Assembly: GCF_024655635.1 (NCBI RefSeq)
Contig: NZ_JANLGI010000001.1
Coordinates: forward strand, 62,001 to 126,000
Length of the DNA stretch: 64,000 nt
Direction of reading: 5' to 3'
From: Allobosea sp. 47.2.35
GTDB lineage: Bacteria > Pseudomonadota > Alphaproteobacteria > Rhizobiales > Beijerinckiaceae
Part shown: positions 19,696 to 28,058 of the stretch, piece after piece
How the letters are laid out: each line of letters begins with the position of its first letter
Position numbering within the stretch: the stretch's first letter is position 1
The notes under the pieces: generated by a model
Told to the model about the DNA's origin: nothing
The model's input: only the letters and a program-made list of their open reading frames with translations
Databases searched by the model: none
Program-made: the position numbers and the translations under genes

Positions 19696-19846
19696 GGGTC
19701 TCCCGAATCCGAAAGGTCAAGAAATCAAGATTGTTTGAACATTCCGAGCATGGGGTCTCGAGGCGGCGATTTCAACCGAAAGACGTACGACTTTTCAGGC
19801 TTTCGCTGCCGAAAATTCCGGCCGCCGGGAGTGGCTGCCGGTACGG

Positions 19847-20167
19847 TCAGGCCTTCGGCTTCTCCAGCAGGATCTGGCCCTGCTTCTCGACGCCGATCTT
19901 GAGCTTCTCGGCGAAGACCGCGAGCATCCAGGGCAGCCTCACCTCGACGCGGATCAAGCTGTCCTCGACCTCGACGCGGCCATGGACGGTGTGGCCGAGC
20001 GCGCCGACACCGAAATGCAGCGCGTCACCCTCCCAGCGTTCCTCGATGAGCTGCATCCGGACCATGCCGAGCCGGTCGCGGATCTTGTCGACGCCGCCGC
20101 GCAGGCGTGCCAGCGCCGCGTCCCGGCCGAGATCATGCGAGATGGTGATCGAAACGGGCTTGCCCAT
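19847..20167 (-). CDS. Polyhydroxyalkanoic acid system family protein
   Basis: 106 residues without signal peptide or membrane segment. SITISHDLGRDAALARLRGGVDKI near the N-terminus and the central GDALHFGVGALGHTVHGRVEVED match the PHA-granule-region protein family (PF09650, from memory). The exact role is unknown; members are found with PHB metabolism genes. A 3-hydroxybutyrate dehydrogenase lies about 4 kb away in this window. Confidence 0.75.
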   Translation of the reverse strand: MGKPVSITISHDLGRDAALARLRGGVDKIRDRLGMVRMQLIEERWEGDALHFGVGALGHTVHGRVEVEDSLIRVEVRLPWMLAVFAEKLKIGVEKQGQILLEKPKA

Positions 20168-20236
20168 GTCAGCTCATCGGTAAGGGAAGGAAGCCGGTAT
20201 ATGGCCATGGGGTGGGCGCTTTGCCAGCGCCGCATG

Positions 20237-20260
20237 AAAAAGCCCGCCGAACGGGCGGGC
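20237..20260 (-). terminator. Intrinsic terminator of the 69-residue gene
   Basis: Read on the minus strand, a 7-bp G/C stem (20242-20248 with 20254-20260) is followed by five T residues. It lies 45 bases after the stop of the small hypothetical gene and separates it from the PHA-system gene. Confidence 0.75.
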
Positions 20261-20304
20261 CTGGTTCTCGATCGCCTTGCCGGAACAGCCGGCTTTCATT
20301 CGCC

Positions 20305-20514
20305 TCAGTCGCGGTTGCTCAGGCGCTTCTGGCCGGACTGGGTGACCCGCCAGATACTGCCATCCGACTCGACGAGGCCGCGATCCTGCAGGGAATGCAG
20401 CATCGTCTCGTCGAAGATGAAGTGGCGGGTTTCCTCCTCGATGCTCTCCAGAGCGATCCATTCGGGATCGGAGAGAACGAACGGGTGAGCGATCTGGAGG
20501 TGCTGAACATGCAT
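20305..20514 (-). CDS. Hypothetical small protein (69 residues)
   Basis: Unrecognised. The start MHVQHLQIAHPFVLSD has a well-placed AAGGAGAA ribosome-binding site, and a terminator follows the stop, both supporting a real gene. The frame is open 51 bases further upstream without a better start. The protein is soluble and rather acidic, and the end (DGSIWRVTQSGQKRLSNRD) resembles a winged-helix fragment. No neighbour suggests a role. Confidence 0.65.
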   Translation of the reverse strand: MHVQHLQIAHPFVLSDPEWIALESIEEETRHFIFDETMLHSLQDRGLVESDGSIWRVTQSGQKRLSNRD

Positions 20515-20689
20515 GCGCTTCTCCTTCTCGTTGAATGCCCCTGTTCCGCGGTCAATTGCATCCAATCATGACGCGGTCATGGCCGAACAGGTGACGAATC
20601 GTGACCCAGCTGTTTTGCCGCGGGCTTGGAACCCTCTCGCGCTGGCCTCGTTCTCTGCCATGACCCCTTTCAGAAACGGAGAGACCGCC

Positions 20690-21355
20690 ATGGCGATCAG
20701 CAGCAACAGCTTCCCGCCCGACGTCCCGAAGGCCGATGACGAGGCGCGCGAGGCTGTGGGCGCCAGCGTGAGCAGCCTGCGTGGCAAGGCGGCGGAATTC
20801 GCCGGCAAGGCCAGCGAGACCGTCAAGGGCGGCTATGAGCGCGCCAGGGAGGCCTGGGACGAGGCTGAGCCGCTCGAGGCTGTCCGTGATGGCGGGCAGG
20901 CGGTCGTGCGGGGCGTCGAGCGCCATCCGCTCGCCGCGATCGGGCTTGGCCTTGCCGGTATCGGACTCGTGGCCTGGGCGGCGCTGCGCAGTCAGCCTTC
21001 ATCAGGCTGGGAGCGCTATCAGCCGGATTACGGACGCTGGCGCGGCTGGCTTCAGGACTATGGCTCGGAGGCGGCCGATGCCGGCAACCGCGCCCTGAAG
21101 TCGGGCGGCAGCTGGCTGCGCTCGCAACGCGTCGTCGCGGATGATTATGCCGACCGTGCCGGTGACTATGCTGCGGTGGCGCGCGCTTATGCCGACCGGG
21201 GCGGACGGATACTGGCGAAGCGGGCGGAGCGCGAACCCATGGCTGTCGTGGTCGGGCTGGGGCTGGCGGCCTATGTCATCGGCTCGCTGCTGACCTCGGC
21301 TTCGGCCAGCGAGCGCCCGGCCGCGCCGGCCCGCAAGCGCGCTGCCCGGCGCTGA
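20690..21355 (+). CDS. Putative membrane-anchored protein, DUF883/ElaB-like features
   Basis: 221 residues beginning MAISSNSFPPDVPKA after a GGAGA ribosome-binding site; the longer open frame upstream has no good start. A helical, charged N-terminal region with Ala/Gly-rich heptads is followed by two hydrophobic segments, around residue 85 (HPLAAIGLGLAGIGLVAW) and near residue 190 (PMAVVVGLGLAAYVIGSLL), both of the kind seen at the C-terminus of DUF883 ribosome-associated membrane proteins. The last 20 residues are Arg/Ala-rich. Function is unknown; the family resemblance is by eye. Confidence 0.6.
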   Translation: MAISSNSFPPDVPKADDEAREAVGASVSSLRGKAAEFAGKASETVKGGYERAREAWDEAEPLEAVRDGGQAVVRGVERHPLAAIGLGLAGIGLVAWAALRSQPSSGWERYQPDYGRWRGWLQDYGSEAADAGNRALKSGGSWLRSQRVVADDYADRAGDYAAVARAYADRGGRILAKRAEREPMAVVVGLGLAAYVIGSLLTSASASERPAAPARKRAARR

Positions 21356-21384
21356 CGCGGCTTCGGCCGCTCATCCCATGAAAA

Positions 21385-21418
21385 AGCCCTCCGGTGCCAA
21401 GCACCGGAGGGCTTCTCT
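21385..21418. terminator. Hairpin terminator after the 221-residue gene
   Basis: A perfect 12-bp stem (GCCCTCCGGTGC 21386-21397 with 21401-21412), a three-base loop CAA, and flanking A/T pairs. The A-run on the left arm (21381-21385) makes it a good terminator for the convergent lipoprotein gene, and the shorter T-rich tail (TTCTCTGT) serves the plus strand. Confidence 0.82.
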
Positions 21419-21457
21419 GTTCCAAGGGCATCTTCCTCAGGAAGGCGCCCCGTTATC

Positions 21458-21757
21458 TCACCACCAGTAGCCACGACGGCCGTAGTAGCCGCCACGGTAG
21501 TAGGCGCGGTTGTCGGCAGCGATCAGGGCGCCGCCGATGACACCAGCGGCCACGCCGGCAGCGACGGCCGAACCGGCCTCGTTCGAGGCGCGACGGTTCT
21601 CGACATAGTTCGCCGAGCGGCACTGCTGATAGGCGCGCGTGCCGGGGCGGAAGCCCTGGGACTCACAGGTCACTTCGGCGTCGGCCATCGACTCCTGCGC
21701 GGTCTGGCAACCGGCGAGGAGCGCGGCCATCGCGCCAACAATCAGAATGCTACGCAT
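21458..21757 (-). CDS. Small lipoprotein with glycine-zipper segment
   Basis: 99 residues. Residues 1-16 form a lipoprotein signal with lipobox LLAGC (Cys at 17). The mature part has two further Cys, then a Gly/Ala-rich hydrophobic segment (AVAAGVAAGVIGGALIAA) resembling glycine-zipper outer-membrane lipoproteins, and a C-terminus rich in Tyr, Gly, Arg and Trp. Function unknown. It is divergent from another lipoprotein gene; the 254-base space between them has paired direct repeats. Confidence 0.72.
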   Translation of the reverse strand: MRSILIVGAMAALLAGCQTAQESMADAEVTCESQGFRPGTRAYQQCRSANYVENRRASNEAGSAVAAGVAAGVIGGALIAADNRAYYRGGYYGRRGYWW

Positions 21758-21859
21758 ATTTTATCCTTTTCAGCCTCCCATTGGCCTGATCCGACTTAAG
21801 AGCAGCTGCGACGGCAGGTCAAGAATGACGCGGTCTTTGCGTTAAAGTTCGCAGCGTCA

Positions 21860-21891
21860 AATCGCGACAATTCCGTTGCAATCGCGACAAT
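21860..21891. promoter_or_regulatory. Paired 12-bp direct repeats between divergent lipoprotein genes
   Basis: AATCGCGACAAT occurs at 21860-21871 and again at 21880-21891, exactly 20 bases apart (two helical turns). This looks like a binding site for a regulator contacting one DNA face, in the promoter region of the two divergent lipoprotein genes. The regulator is unknown. Confidence 0.4.
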
Positions 21892-22011
21892 CCGGTGAAG
21901 CTTGCTGAGGCAGCAGCGGCTTTGGCGCGGTTTCTCGATGGCTGGGCTTGCTTTTGCATCGAAGCGGCTGAACATGGGTGCAGACCCGATCAGCACAGTC
22001 CGGACCTGACG

Positions 22012-22320
22012 ATGCCCCGCCTTTTCATCCTCTTGCCGGCCCTGCTGCTTGGCGCCTGCGCCTATCACACCTCGCGCAGCAGCATCGTCGTCGTCACCGA
22101 TGCGCAAAGCGTTGTGGAGAATTGCACGAAGCTCGGCGAGATCGACGGGCATGACAGCTCCCACTCGATCATGCCGCTCGACAAGACGCGCGATTCGGTG
22201 ATCACGCGCCTGAAGATCGCCGCGGCGGAGCAGGGCGGGACCCATGTCCTGACCAAGGTCGCCGACATCAAATGGAAGGGGCCGGAGACGAACGGCACCG
22301 TCTACAAGTGCAAGCCCTGA
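22012..22320 (+). CDS. Small lipoprotein, DUF4156-like
   Basis: 102 residues starting MPRLFILLPALLLGAC, a lipoprotein signal with Cys at 16. The mature part contains VENCTKLGEIDG and a later ARAAAEQGGTHVL-like stretch (IAAAEQGGTHVLTKV) and ends in YKCKP, which resembles DUF4156 envelope lipoproteins. The two mature cysteines may form a disulfide. Role unknown. The longer open frame upstream lacks a plausible start. Confidence 0.7.
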   Translation: MPRLFILLPALLLGACAYHTSRSSIVVVTDAQSVVENCTKLGEIDGHDSSHSIMPLDKTRDSVITRLKIAAAEQGGTHVLTKVADIKWKGPETNGTVYKCKP

Positions 22321-22340
22321 GGCGCGGCCGGGCCGCGCCT
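22320..22340. terminator. GC-rich hairpin between convergent lipoprotein and iolB genes
   Basis: AGGCGCGG/CCGCGCCT stem around a CCGGG loop, starting at the last base of the lipoprotein stop codon. There is no T-run on either side, so it may be a weak bidirectional terminator or an mRNA 3'-end protector. Confidence 0.4.
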
Positions 22341-22353
22341 CGACAGCGAGGGC

Positions 22354-23151
22354 TCAGCCCTTCAGCAGCCACTCGTGCTCGGCGGCGTTGTGGAATTTCC
22401 AGGTCCGCTTCGGGCCGGCCATGACATTGAGATAATAGAGATCGTAACCGTGGCAGGTGGCGCAGGGGTGATAGCCCTTCGGCACCAGCACGACGTCGCC
22501 GTCCTCGATCGCCATCGCCTCGTCCAGGCTGCGGTCATCGGTATAGACGCGCTGGAAGCCGAAGCCCTGCGGCGGGTTGAGACGGTGGTAATAGGTCTCT
22601 TCCAGATGGGATTCGCGCGGCAGGTCGTCCTGGTCGTGCTTGTGCGGCGGATAGCTCGAGGTATTGCCGGCCGGCGTGATGACCTCGACCACGAGCAATG
22701 AATCCGCCGGCTCGTTCTCGGGCAGGATGTTGGTGACGTGGCGGGTGTTGGAGCCCTTGCCGCGGACCTCCTGGCCGAGATCGTTCGGGCTGATGACACG
22801 GATGGGCAGGCCGCCCTTGAGCCCGGGCGCCGTGCAGACGGCGAGCTCCAGATCGGTGGTGGCGGTGACCGACCAGTCGGAGCCCTCAGGGAGATAGACC
22901 GACCAGGGCTTGCCCTCGAAGGGATTCATGCGCTGGCCGAGTTCGCCGAGAGCCTCGCCGCCGGCCGTGACCTTGCCCTTGCCGGTGACGAAGACGAGGC
23001 AGGTCTCGCGGCTGCCGGTCTGCGCCGAGACGGTCTCGCCCGCCTTCAGACGGTGCAGGTCGAAGCCGACATAGGTCCAGCCGGCGCTTTCCGGCGTGAC
23101 ATGGGTGACGCGACCGCTCTTGCCCTGCGGCTTGACCTTGAGATGGGACAT
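22354..23151 (-). CDS. iolB: 5-deoxy-glucuronate isomerase
   Basis: Isomerises 5-deoxy-D-glucuronate to 2-deoxy-5-keto-gluconate in myo-inositol catabolism. 265 residues, a two-cupin protein of normal length. The C-terminal cupin carries the metal-site residues in SYPPHKHDQDD, the glutamate in HLEETYYHR, and a late His in VPKGYHPCATCHG. The open frame extends upstream, but MSHLKVKPQGKSG is the family start. It is the last gene of the iolCDEB run, 25 bases after iolE. Confidence 0.94.
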   Translation of the reverse strand: MSHLKVKPQGKSGRVTHVTPESAGWTYVGFDLHRLKAGETVSAQTGSRETCLVFVTGKGKVTAGGEALGELGQRMNPFEGKPWSVYLPEGSDWSVTATTDLELAVCTAPGLKGGLPIRVISPNDLGQEVRGKGSNTRHVTNILPENEPADSLLVVEVITPAGNTSSYPPHKHDQDDLPRESHLEETYYHRLNPPQGFGFQRVYTDDRSLDEAMAIEDGDVVLVPKGYHPCATCHGYDLYYLNVMAGPKRTWKFHNAAEHEWLLKG

Positions 23152-23176
23152 CGGCTGTTTCCTATCCGTATGGCGA

Positions 23177-24061
23177 TCAAGCCAATCCGGCTTCCTTGAT
23201 GAAGCGGCTGAGATTGGCGTGGCCGAGCTTGGCATAGGTTGCCGGCTCCGCCTTCTTCGGGTCCTGCTCGGCCTCGACGACGATCCAGCCGGAATAGCCC
23301 TGCAGCTCGCGCAGCACGCGGACATAGTCGATCAGGCCGTCACCCGGCACGGTGTAGACACCGGCGAGCACGGATTCGAGGAAGGACCAGTCCTCGCGGT
23401 TGGAGCGCCACATCACGGCCTCGCGGATGTCCTTGCAGTGGACATGGTGGATGCGGGCCTTCCAGTGCCGGGCGATGCGGGCGGGATCGCCGCCGCCCCA
23501 GGTGGCGTGTCCGGTATCGAGCAGCAGGCCGACGGCCGGGCTGGTGACTCCCATGAACCGGTCGATCTCGGCCTCGGTCTGCACCACCGTGCCCATGTGA
23601 TGGTGATAGACGAGCTGAAGGCCGTATTCGGCCTTCACCGCCTCGGCGAAATTGGAGTAGCGCGTGCCGAAATCGTCCCAGCGGTTCTTCGGCAGGACAG
23701 GCCGGGCCGAGAGCGGCTTGGCGATGTCGGAATGGATCGCGTTCGAGGTCTCGGCCGCGATCAGGACCGAGCAGCCCATGTCGCGCAGCAGCGTCGCATG
23801 GGCCTTCACGGCGACCATCTCGGCGGCGACGTCGCGGACGAGCAGCTCGGTCGAATACCAGCCGGAAACCAGCGCGTGGCCATGCGCGTCGAGGATCGGC
23901 TTCAGCTTGCCGGCCTCGCGCGGAAACTTGTTGCCGAGCTCCATGCCGGTGAAGCCGGCCTCGCGGGCCTCGTTCAGGCAGGTTTCGAGCGGGATGTCGC
24001 CGCCGATTTCCAGCATGTCGTCATTCGACCAGCCGATGGGGTTCGCGCCGATGCGGATCAT
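23177..24061 (-). CDS. iolE: Myo-inosose-2 dehydratase
   Basis: Xylose-isomerase-like TIM-barrel enzyme that dehydrates 2-keto-myo-inositol to the 3,5/4-trihydroxycyclohexane-1,2-dione substrate of IolD. 294 residues. NPIGWSNDDM at the N-terminus, the conserved LLLDTGHATWGG and HHVHCKDIR metal-binding segments and the C-terminal WIVVEAEQDPK are family hallmarks. It lies between iolD and iolB in the same operon. Confidence 0.94.
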   Translation of the reverse strand: MIRIGANPIGWSNDDMLEIGGDIPLETCLNEAREAGFTGMELGNKFPREAGKLKPILDAHGHALVSGWYSTELLVRDVAAEMVAVKAHATLLRDMGCSVLIAAETSNAIHSDIAKPLSARPVLPKNRWDDFGTRYSNFAEAVKAEYGLQLVYHHHMGTVVQTEAEIDRFMGVTSPAVGLLLDTGHATWGGGDPARIARHWKARIHHVHCKDIREAVMWRSNREDWSFLESVLAGVYTVPGDGLIDYVRVLRELQGYSGWIVVEAEQDPKKAEPATYAKLGHANLSRFIKEAGLA

Positions 24062-24093
24062 GTGTCGGGTCTTTCTTGCCTATGGGAACGGCT

Positions 24094-25941
24094 TCAGTTG
24101 CCGATGGTCTGACGCTTGCGTCGTTCGTCGTAATTCGCTCGCGCCGTGCGAACCTGCTCACGCTGGCTCACTTCCGGCACCGCGACATCCCACCAGGCGC
24201 CGCCGGCACCGGTCGAGATCAGCGGGTCGGTGTCGATCACGACGACGGTCGTGCGGGTGTTGGCCTTGGCCTGCGCCAGCGCCGTCTCCAGCTCTGCAAT
24301 CGAGGCTGCCTTGATAGCGAGCGCGCCCATGCTGGCGGCGTGCTGGACGAAGTCGATCTCCGGCAGCGTCTCGTGCCTGCTGTCCCTGAGCAGGTTGTTG
24401 AAGCTCTGGCTGCCGGTGGCCATCTGCAGGCGGTTGATGCAGCCATAGCCGCGATTGTCGAGCAGGACGATGGTGAGCTTGAGCCCCAGCATCACCGAGG
24501 TCGCGATCTCGGAATTGAGCATCAGGTAGGAGCCGTCGCCGACCATGACGACGACCTCCTTGTCGGGCCGGGCCATCTTGGCGCCAAGCCCGCCGGCGAT
24601 CTCGTAGCCCATGCAGGAGAAGCCGTATTCGGCATGGTAGGAGCCGGGCGCGCCGGCCTGCCAGAGCTTGTGCAATTCGCCGGGCAGGCCGCCCGCCGCA
24701 TGGAGCAGGACGACGTCGGAGCCCAGCGTACGCTGGACCGCGCCGATGACCTGCGCGTCCGAGGGGAGGGCGGCATTGCTGGCGGCAGTCACCTTGCCGG
24801 CTTCCTTCTGCCAATTGGCCTTGCCGGTCTTGGCGTTGGCCGTCCAGCTCTCAGGCGCCTTCCAGCCGCTGACAGCCTCGGCCAGCTCGGCCAGACCCTC
24901 GCGGGCGTCGGCGACAACCGGCAGCGCACGATGCTTGCCGGCGTCGAAGGACTGGACGTTGAGGCCGATGATCGTCTTCTCGGCCGCGCCGAACAGTGCC
25001 CAGGAGCCGGTGGTGAAATCCTGCAGGCGGGTGCCGACGGCGAGCACGAGATCGGCCTCGGCGGCGAGCCGGTTGGCGGCTTCCGTGCCGGTGACGCCGA
25101 CCGCGGCCATGTTGAGCGCGTCGTCATCGGGCAGGGCGGATTTGCCGCCTTGGGTCTCGCAGACCGGAATGCCGGTCGTGGCCGAGAAGCGGGCGAGTTC
25201 GTCGCTGGCGCCGGAATAGAGCACGCCACCACCGGCGACGATCAGCGGCTTCTTCGCCGCCTTCAGCGCCTCGGCAGCAGCCTTGAGTTCGTCACGGTCG
25301 GCACGGGGACGGCGCGGCGTCCAGAGGCGCTCGGCGAAGAAGCTCTCGGGATAATCGTAGGCCTCGGCCTGCACGTCCTGGCAGAGCGCGAGCGTGACGG
25401 GCCCGCATTCGGCCGGATCGGTCAGCACCTGCATGGCACGGGTCAGCGCGGGGATGATCTGCTCCGGCCGGGTGATGCGGTCGAAATAGCGCGAGACGGG
25501 CTTGAAGCAGTCATTGGCCGAGACGGTGCCATCGCCGAAATCCTCGACCTGCTGGAGGACGGGGTCGGGGATGCGGTTGGCGAAGACGTCGCCCGGCAGC
25601 AGCAGCACCGGCAGGCGGTTGACATGGGCGAGCGCGGCAGCGGTGACGAGATTGGTCGCGCCGGGGCCGATCGAGGTGGTCGCGGCCATGAAGCGGCGGC
25701 GCATGTTGGCCTTGGCATAGGCGATGGCCGCATGGGCCATGGCCTGCTCGTTATGGGCGCGGAAGGTCGGCAGGCTCTCGCGCTCGTGCCAGAGCGCCTC
25801 GCCGAGGCCGGCGACATTGCCATGGCCGAAGATCGCCCAGACGCCACCGAAGATCGGCAGGCGCTGCCCGTCGATCTCGGTCATCTGGCGGCTAAGATAG
25901 CGCGTCAGCGCCTGCGCCATGGTGAGGCGGACGGTGCTCAT
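24094..25941 (-). CDS. iolD: 3D-(3,5/4)-trihydroxycyclohexane-1,2-dione acylhydrolase (decyclizing)
   Basis: Thiamine-diphosphate enzyme that opens the ring of the diketo-inositol intermediate to 5-deoxy-glucuronate. 615 residues with the three domains of ThDP enzymes: the N-terminal PYR domain (TSIGPGATNLVTAAALAH), a central domain, and the C-terminal PP domain with GDGSYLMLNSE followed by LLDNRGYGCINRLQ. It stands 32 bases before iolE and 75 bases after iolC, matching the iolCDEB order of rhizobial inositol operons. Confidence 0.95.
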   Translation of the reverse strand: MSTVRLTMAQALTRYLSRQMTEIDGQRLPIFGGVWAIFGHGNVAGLGEALWHERESLPTFRAHNEQAMAHAAIAYAKANMRRRFMAATTSIGPGATNLVTAAALAHVNRLPVLLLPGDVFANRIPDPVLQQVEDFGDGTVSANDCFKPVSRYFDRITRPEQIIPALTRAMQVLTDPAECGPVTLALCQDVQAEAYDYPESFFAERLWTPRRPRADRDELKAAAEALKAAKKPLIVAGGGVLYSGASDELARFSATTGIPVCETQGGKSALPDDDALNMAAVGVTGTEAANRLAAEADLVLAVGTRLQDFTTGSWALFGAAEKTIIGLNVQSFDAGKHRALPVVADAREGLAELAEAVSGWKAPESWTANAKTGKANWQKEAGKVTAASNAALPSDAQVIGAVQRTLGSDVVLLHAAGGLPGELHKLWQAGAPGSYHAEYGFSCMGYEIAGGLGAKMARPDKEVVVMVGDGSYLMLNSEIATSVMLGLKLTIVLLDNRGYGCINRLQMATGSQSFNNLLRDSRHETLPEIDFVQHAASMGALAIKAASIAELETALAQAKANTRTTVVVIDTDPLISTGAGGAWWDVAVPEVSQREQVRTARANYDERRKRQTIGN

Positions 25942-26016
25942 GATCTGTCTCCGATCGGGAGTCTTCTTAGCATCGGCTTGGTCCGAAAATCGGTTCCTAC
26001 TTTTCGGGCCGATGCG

Positions 26017-27951
26017 CTAGGCCGCCTTGCGGCCGCGCGTGGCAAGCCAGAGGCCGGTCAGCGCTTCGAAACGCCTGGCCATGTCTGCGATCGCCGCTTC
26101 GTCGTCGAGCTTGCCCGAGAGCCAGCCTTCGGCCGCGCTCATGAAGATGGTGCGGCCGACGGCGAAACCCTTGACGATCGGCGCGGCGGCTGTGGCGGCA
26201 AAGCCGGCCTCCAGCTCCTCGGCCGGCGCATCGAGCCCGAGCAGCAGCACGCCGCGGCACCACGGATCGTGCTTCGCGATGGTCTTCTCGATTGCGGCCC
26301 AGGCGGCGGGGGAGGATTGCGGCTCCAGCTTCCACCAGTCGGGCTTGATGCCGAGCGCGTAGATTTCCTCCAGCGCCCGCGAAATCGTGTCGGCGCCGAG
26401 CGGGCCGTTCTTGCTGGCGATGATCTCAATCAGCAATTCGCGGCCGACCTTGCGGGCCGCCTCGAACAGGCCGCGCAACTTCTCCTGCTGCTCGCGCTTC
26501 AGCTCCTCGGAATCGTCCGGGTGGTAGAAGCAGAGCGCCTTGATGCAGTGATCGACCGGCCATTCCGGCAGCAACGAGCCGATATCCTGGCTGGTCTCGA
26601 AACGCAGAGGACGCGAGCCCGGCAACTCGACCGGGCGGCCGAGCCAGGTGAAGGGATGGCGGGCGAATTCGAACATCGCCTCGCGGCCATGCTTCTCGTC
26701 GAGCAGCATGCCGTAGCCCGGGCGGCCATCGGCGACGCGGGCGGCGGCCTTCACCGCCAGCACCTTGAAGTCGCGAATGCGGGCCGGTTCGGCGCCGAGG
26801 TTTGCGGCGAGGTCTTCGAGCTGCGAGCGATGATCGCAGGCGAGCGCCATGAGCGAGGGGATGTCGCGGCGACGCGTCGTCGCCCAGTGGATGTGGTTGA
26901 TGTCGGCGTCCTTGCGCAGCGCGCGATGCGGGCTGCCGTTCTTCAGGAAATACTGCAGTTCCTCGAAGGTCGGGCTTTCCGGCGAGCAGAGCAGGCGCGA
27001 GACGGCGAAGGCGCCGCAGGCATTGGCCCAGGTCGCGGCGGTCTGGAGGCTCTCGCCGCCGAGCCAGCCACGCAGGAAGCCGGACATGAAGGCGTCGCCG
27101 GCGCCGAGCACGTTATAGACCTCGATCGGGAAGCCCTTGCCGACGATGCCCTTTTCGAGGTCGTCGGGAATCGCGCCTTCATAGACGATACAGCCCATCG
27201 GGCCTCGCTTGAGCACGATGGTCGCGGGCGTGAGCGAGCGGATCGTCTTCAGCGCCGGCAGCAATTCGCTCTCGCCGGAGGCGATCAGAACCTCTTCCTC
27301 GGTGCCGATGATGAGATCGCAGCCGGGCAGGACGGTCTTCATCCGCTCGGAGACGGCCTGTGAGGCAATATAGCGGTTGTCGCCGGCATCATGCCCGGCG
27401 AGACCCCAGAGATTGGGACGGTAGTCGATATCGAGCACGACCTTGCCGCCGTTGCCGCGCATCAGCTTCATCGCCTTGCGCTGTGCGGCCTCGGGGCCGG
27501 GGCGGGCGAAATGCGTGCCGGTGACGACGACGGCGCGGGCCTTCGCGATGAAGGCCGGGTCGATATCGCCTTCCTCAAGCGCCATGTCGGCGCAGTTCTC
27601 GCGGTAGAACAGCAGCGGGAAGGACTTGTCGCTCTCGACCGAGAGGATGGCGAGCGCGGTCAGGCGCTCGGGATCGGTCTTGAGGCCGTCGAGATTCACG
27701 CCCTCGCGGGCGAGCTGCTCGCGCAGGAAGCGGCCGAACTGCTCGTTGCCGACGCGGGTGAGCAGGGCCGAGCGCAGGCCGAGCCGGGCGGTGCCGATCG
27801 CGATGTTGGCCGGGCAGCCGCCGACCGACTTGGCGAAGGAGGTGACATCCTCCAGCCGCGAGCCGATCTGCTGGCCGTAGAGATCGACCGAGGCGCGGCC
27901 GATGGTGATGACGTCGAGCGCCTGCGCCGATCCGCCGAGCGGTCCCGTCAT
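26017..27951 (-). CDS. iolC: Bifunctional 5-dehydro-2-deoxygluconokinase / DUF2090 (IolJ-like aldolase) fusion
   Basis: 644 residues. The first ~330 are a PfkB-family kinase (SVGGCPANIAIG near residue 42, GAGDAFMSGF with the catalytic Asp near residue 285) that phosphorylates 5-dehydro-2-deoxy-gluconate. Residues ~340-644 form a DUF2090 domain (MALACDHRSQLED; KLEPQSSPAAW; GFAVGRTIF), thought to act as the 5-dehydro-2-deoxyphosphogluconate aldolase. From memory, this kinase-aldolase fusion is a known alternative to separate IolC and IolJ. It is the first gene of the iolCDEB transcript; a GGAA-N6-TTCC palindrome lies 86 bases upstream of its start. Confidence 0.93.
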   Translation of the reverse strand: MTGPLGGSAQALDVITIGRASVDLYGQQIGSRLEDVTSFAKSVGGCPANIAIGTARLGLRSALLTRVGNEQFGRFLREQLAREGVNLDGLKTDPERLTALAILSVESDKSFPLLFYRENCADMALEEGDIDPAFIAKARAVVVTGTHFARPGPEAAQRKAMKLMRGNGGKVVLDIDYRPNLWGLAGHDAGDNRYIASQAVSERMKTVLPGCDLIIGTEEEVLIASGESELLPALKTIRSLTPATIVLKRGPMGCIVYEGAIPDDLEKGIVGKGFPIEVYNVLGAGDAFMSGFLRGWLGGESLQTAATWANACGAFAVSRLLCSPESPTFEELQYFLKNGSPHRALRKDADINHIHWATTRRRDIPSLMALACDHRSQLEDLAANLGAEPARIRDFKVLAVKAAARVADGRPGYGMLLDEKHGREAMFEFARHPFTWLGRPVELPGSRPLRFETSQDIGSLLPEWPVDHCIKALCFYHPDDSEELKREQQEKLRGLFEAARKVGRELLIEIIASKNGPLGADTISRALEEIYALGIKPDWWKLEPQSSPAAWAAIEKTIAKHDPWCRGVLLLGLDAPAEELEAGFAATAAAPIVKGFAVGRTIFMSAAEGWLSGKLDDEAAIADMARRFEALTGLWLATRGRKAA

Positions 27952-28036
27952 GTGTCTCTCCCGGCTGCGCTGGTCATCGGAGCCGAACGGCTCCTGTCGC
28001 CGGAATGAAATAATAATTCCAGCTTCTCGTCAATGC

Positions 28037-28050
28037 GGAATGTACGTTCC
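28037..28050. promoter_or_regulatory. Candidate IolR operator before iolC
   Basis: GGAATGTACGTTCC is an exact GGAA-N6-TTCC palindrome in the 107-base space between iolR and iolC. I recall GGAA-N6-TTCC as the proposed IolR motif in Sinorhizobium meliloti. A related GGAAT...ATTCC pair lies just downstream at 28002-28020. The match is seen; binding is inference. Confidence 0.55.
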
Positions 28051-28058
28051 CTAAAGCT

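Noticed and set aside
17800-19902. 700-codon plus-strand open frame opposite the antiporter
   Set aside because: Asp/Arg/Gln-rich shadow of the minus-strand YbaL-like gene, which has clear membrane and TrkA-N segments.
20513-20689. Longer N-terminus for the 221-residue protein
   Set aside because: The added codons overlap the promoter region of the opposite small gene and there is no ribosome-binding site; the ATG at 20690 follows GGAGA.
24076-27363. 1095-codon plus-strand open frame opposite iolD and iolC
   Set aside because: It has the low-complexity Arg/Gly/Ala composition of an antisense shadow in GC-rich DNA, and the minus strand encodes clear iolD and iolC in the same place.
28002-28020. 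GGAAT...ATTCC pair as a second full IolR operator
   Set aside because: The spacer between GGAA and TTCC is 11 bases, not the six of the exact site at 28037; mentioned only as a possible weaker site.
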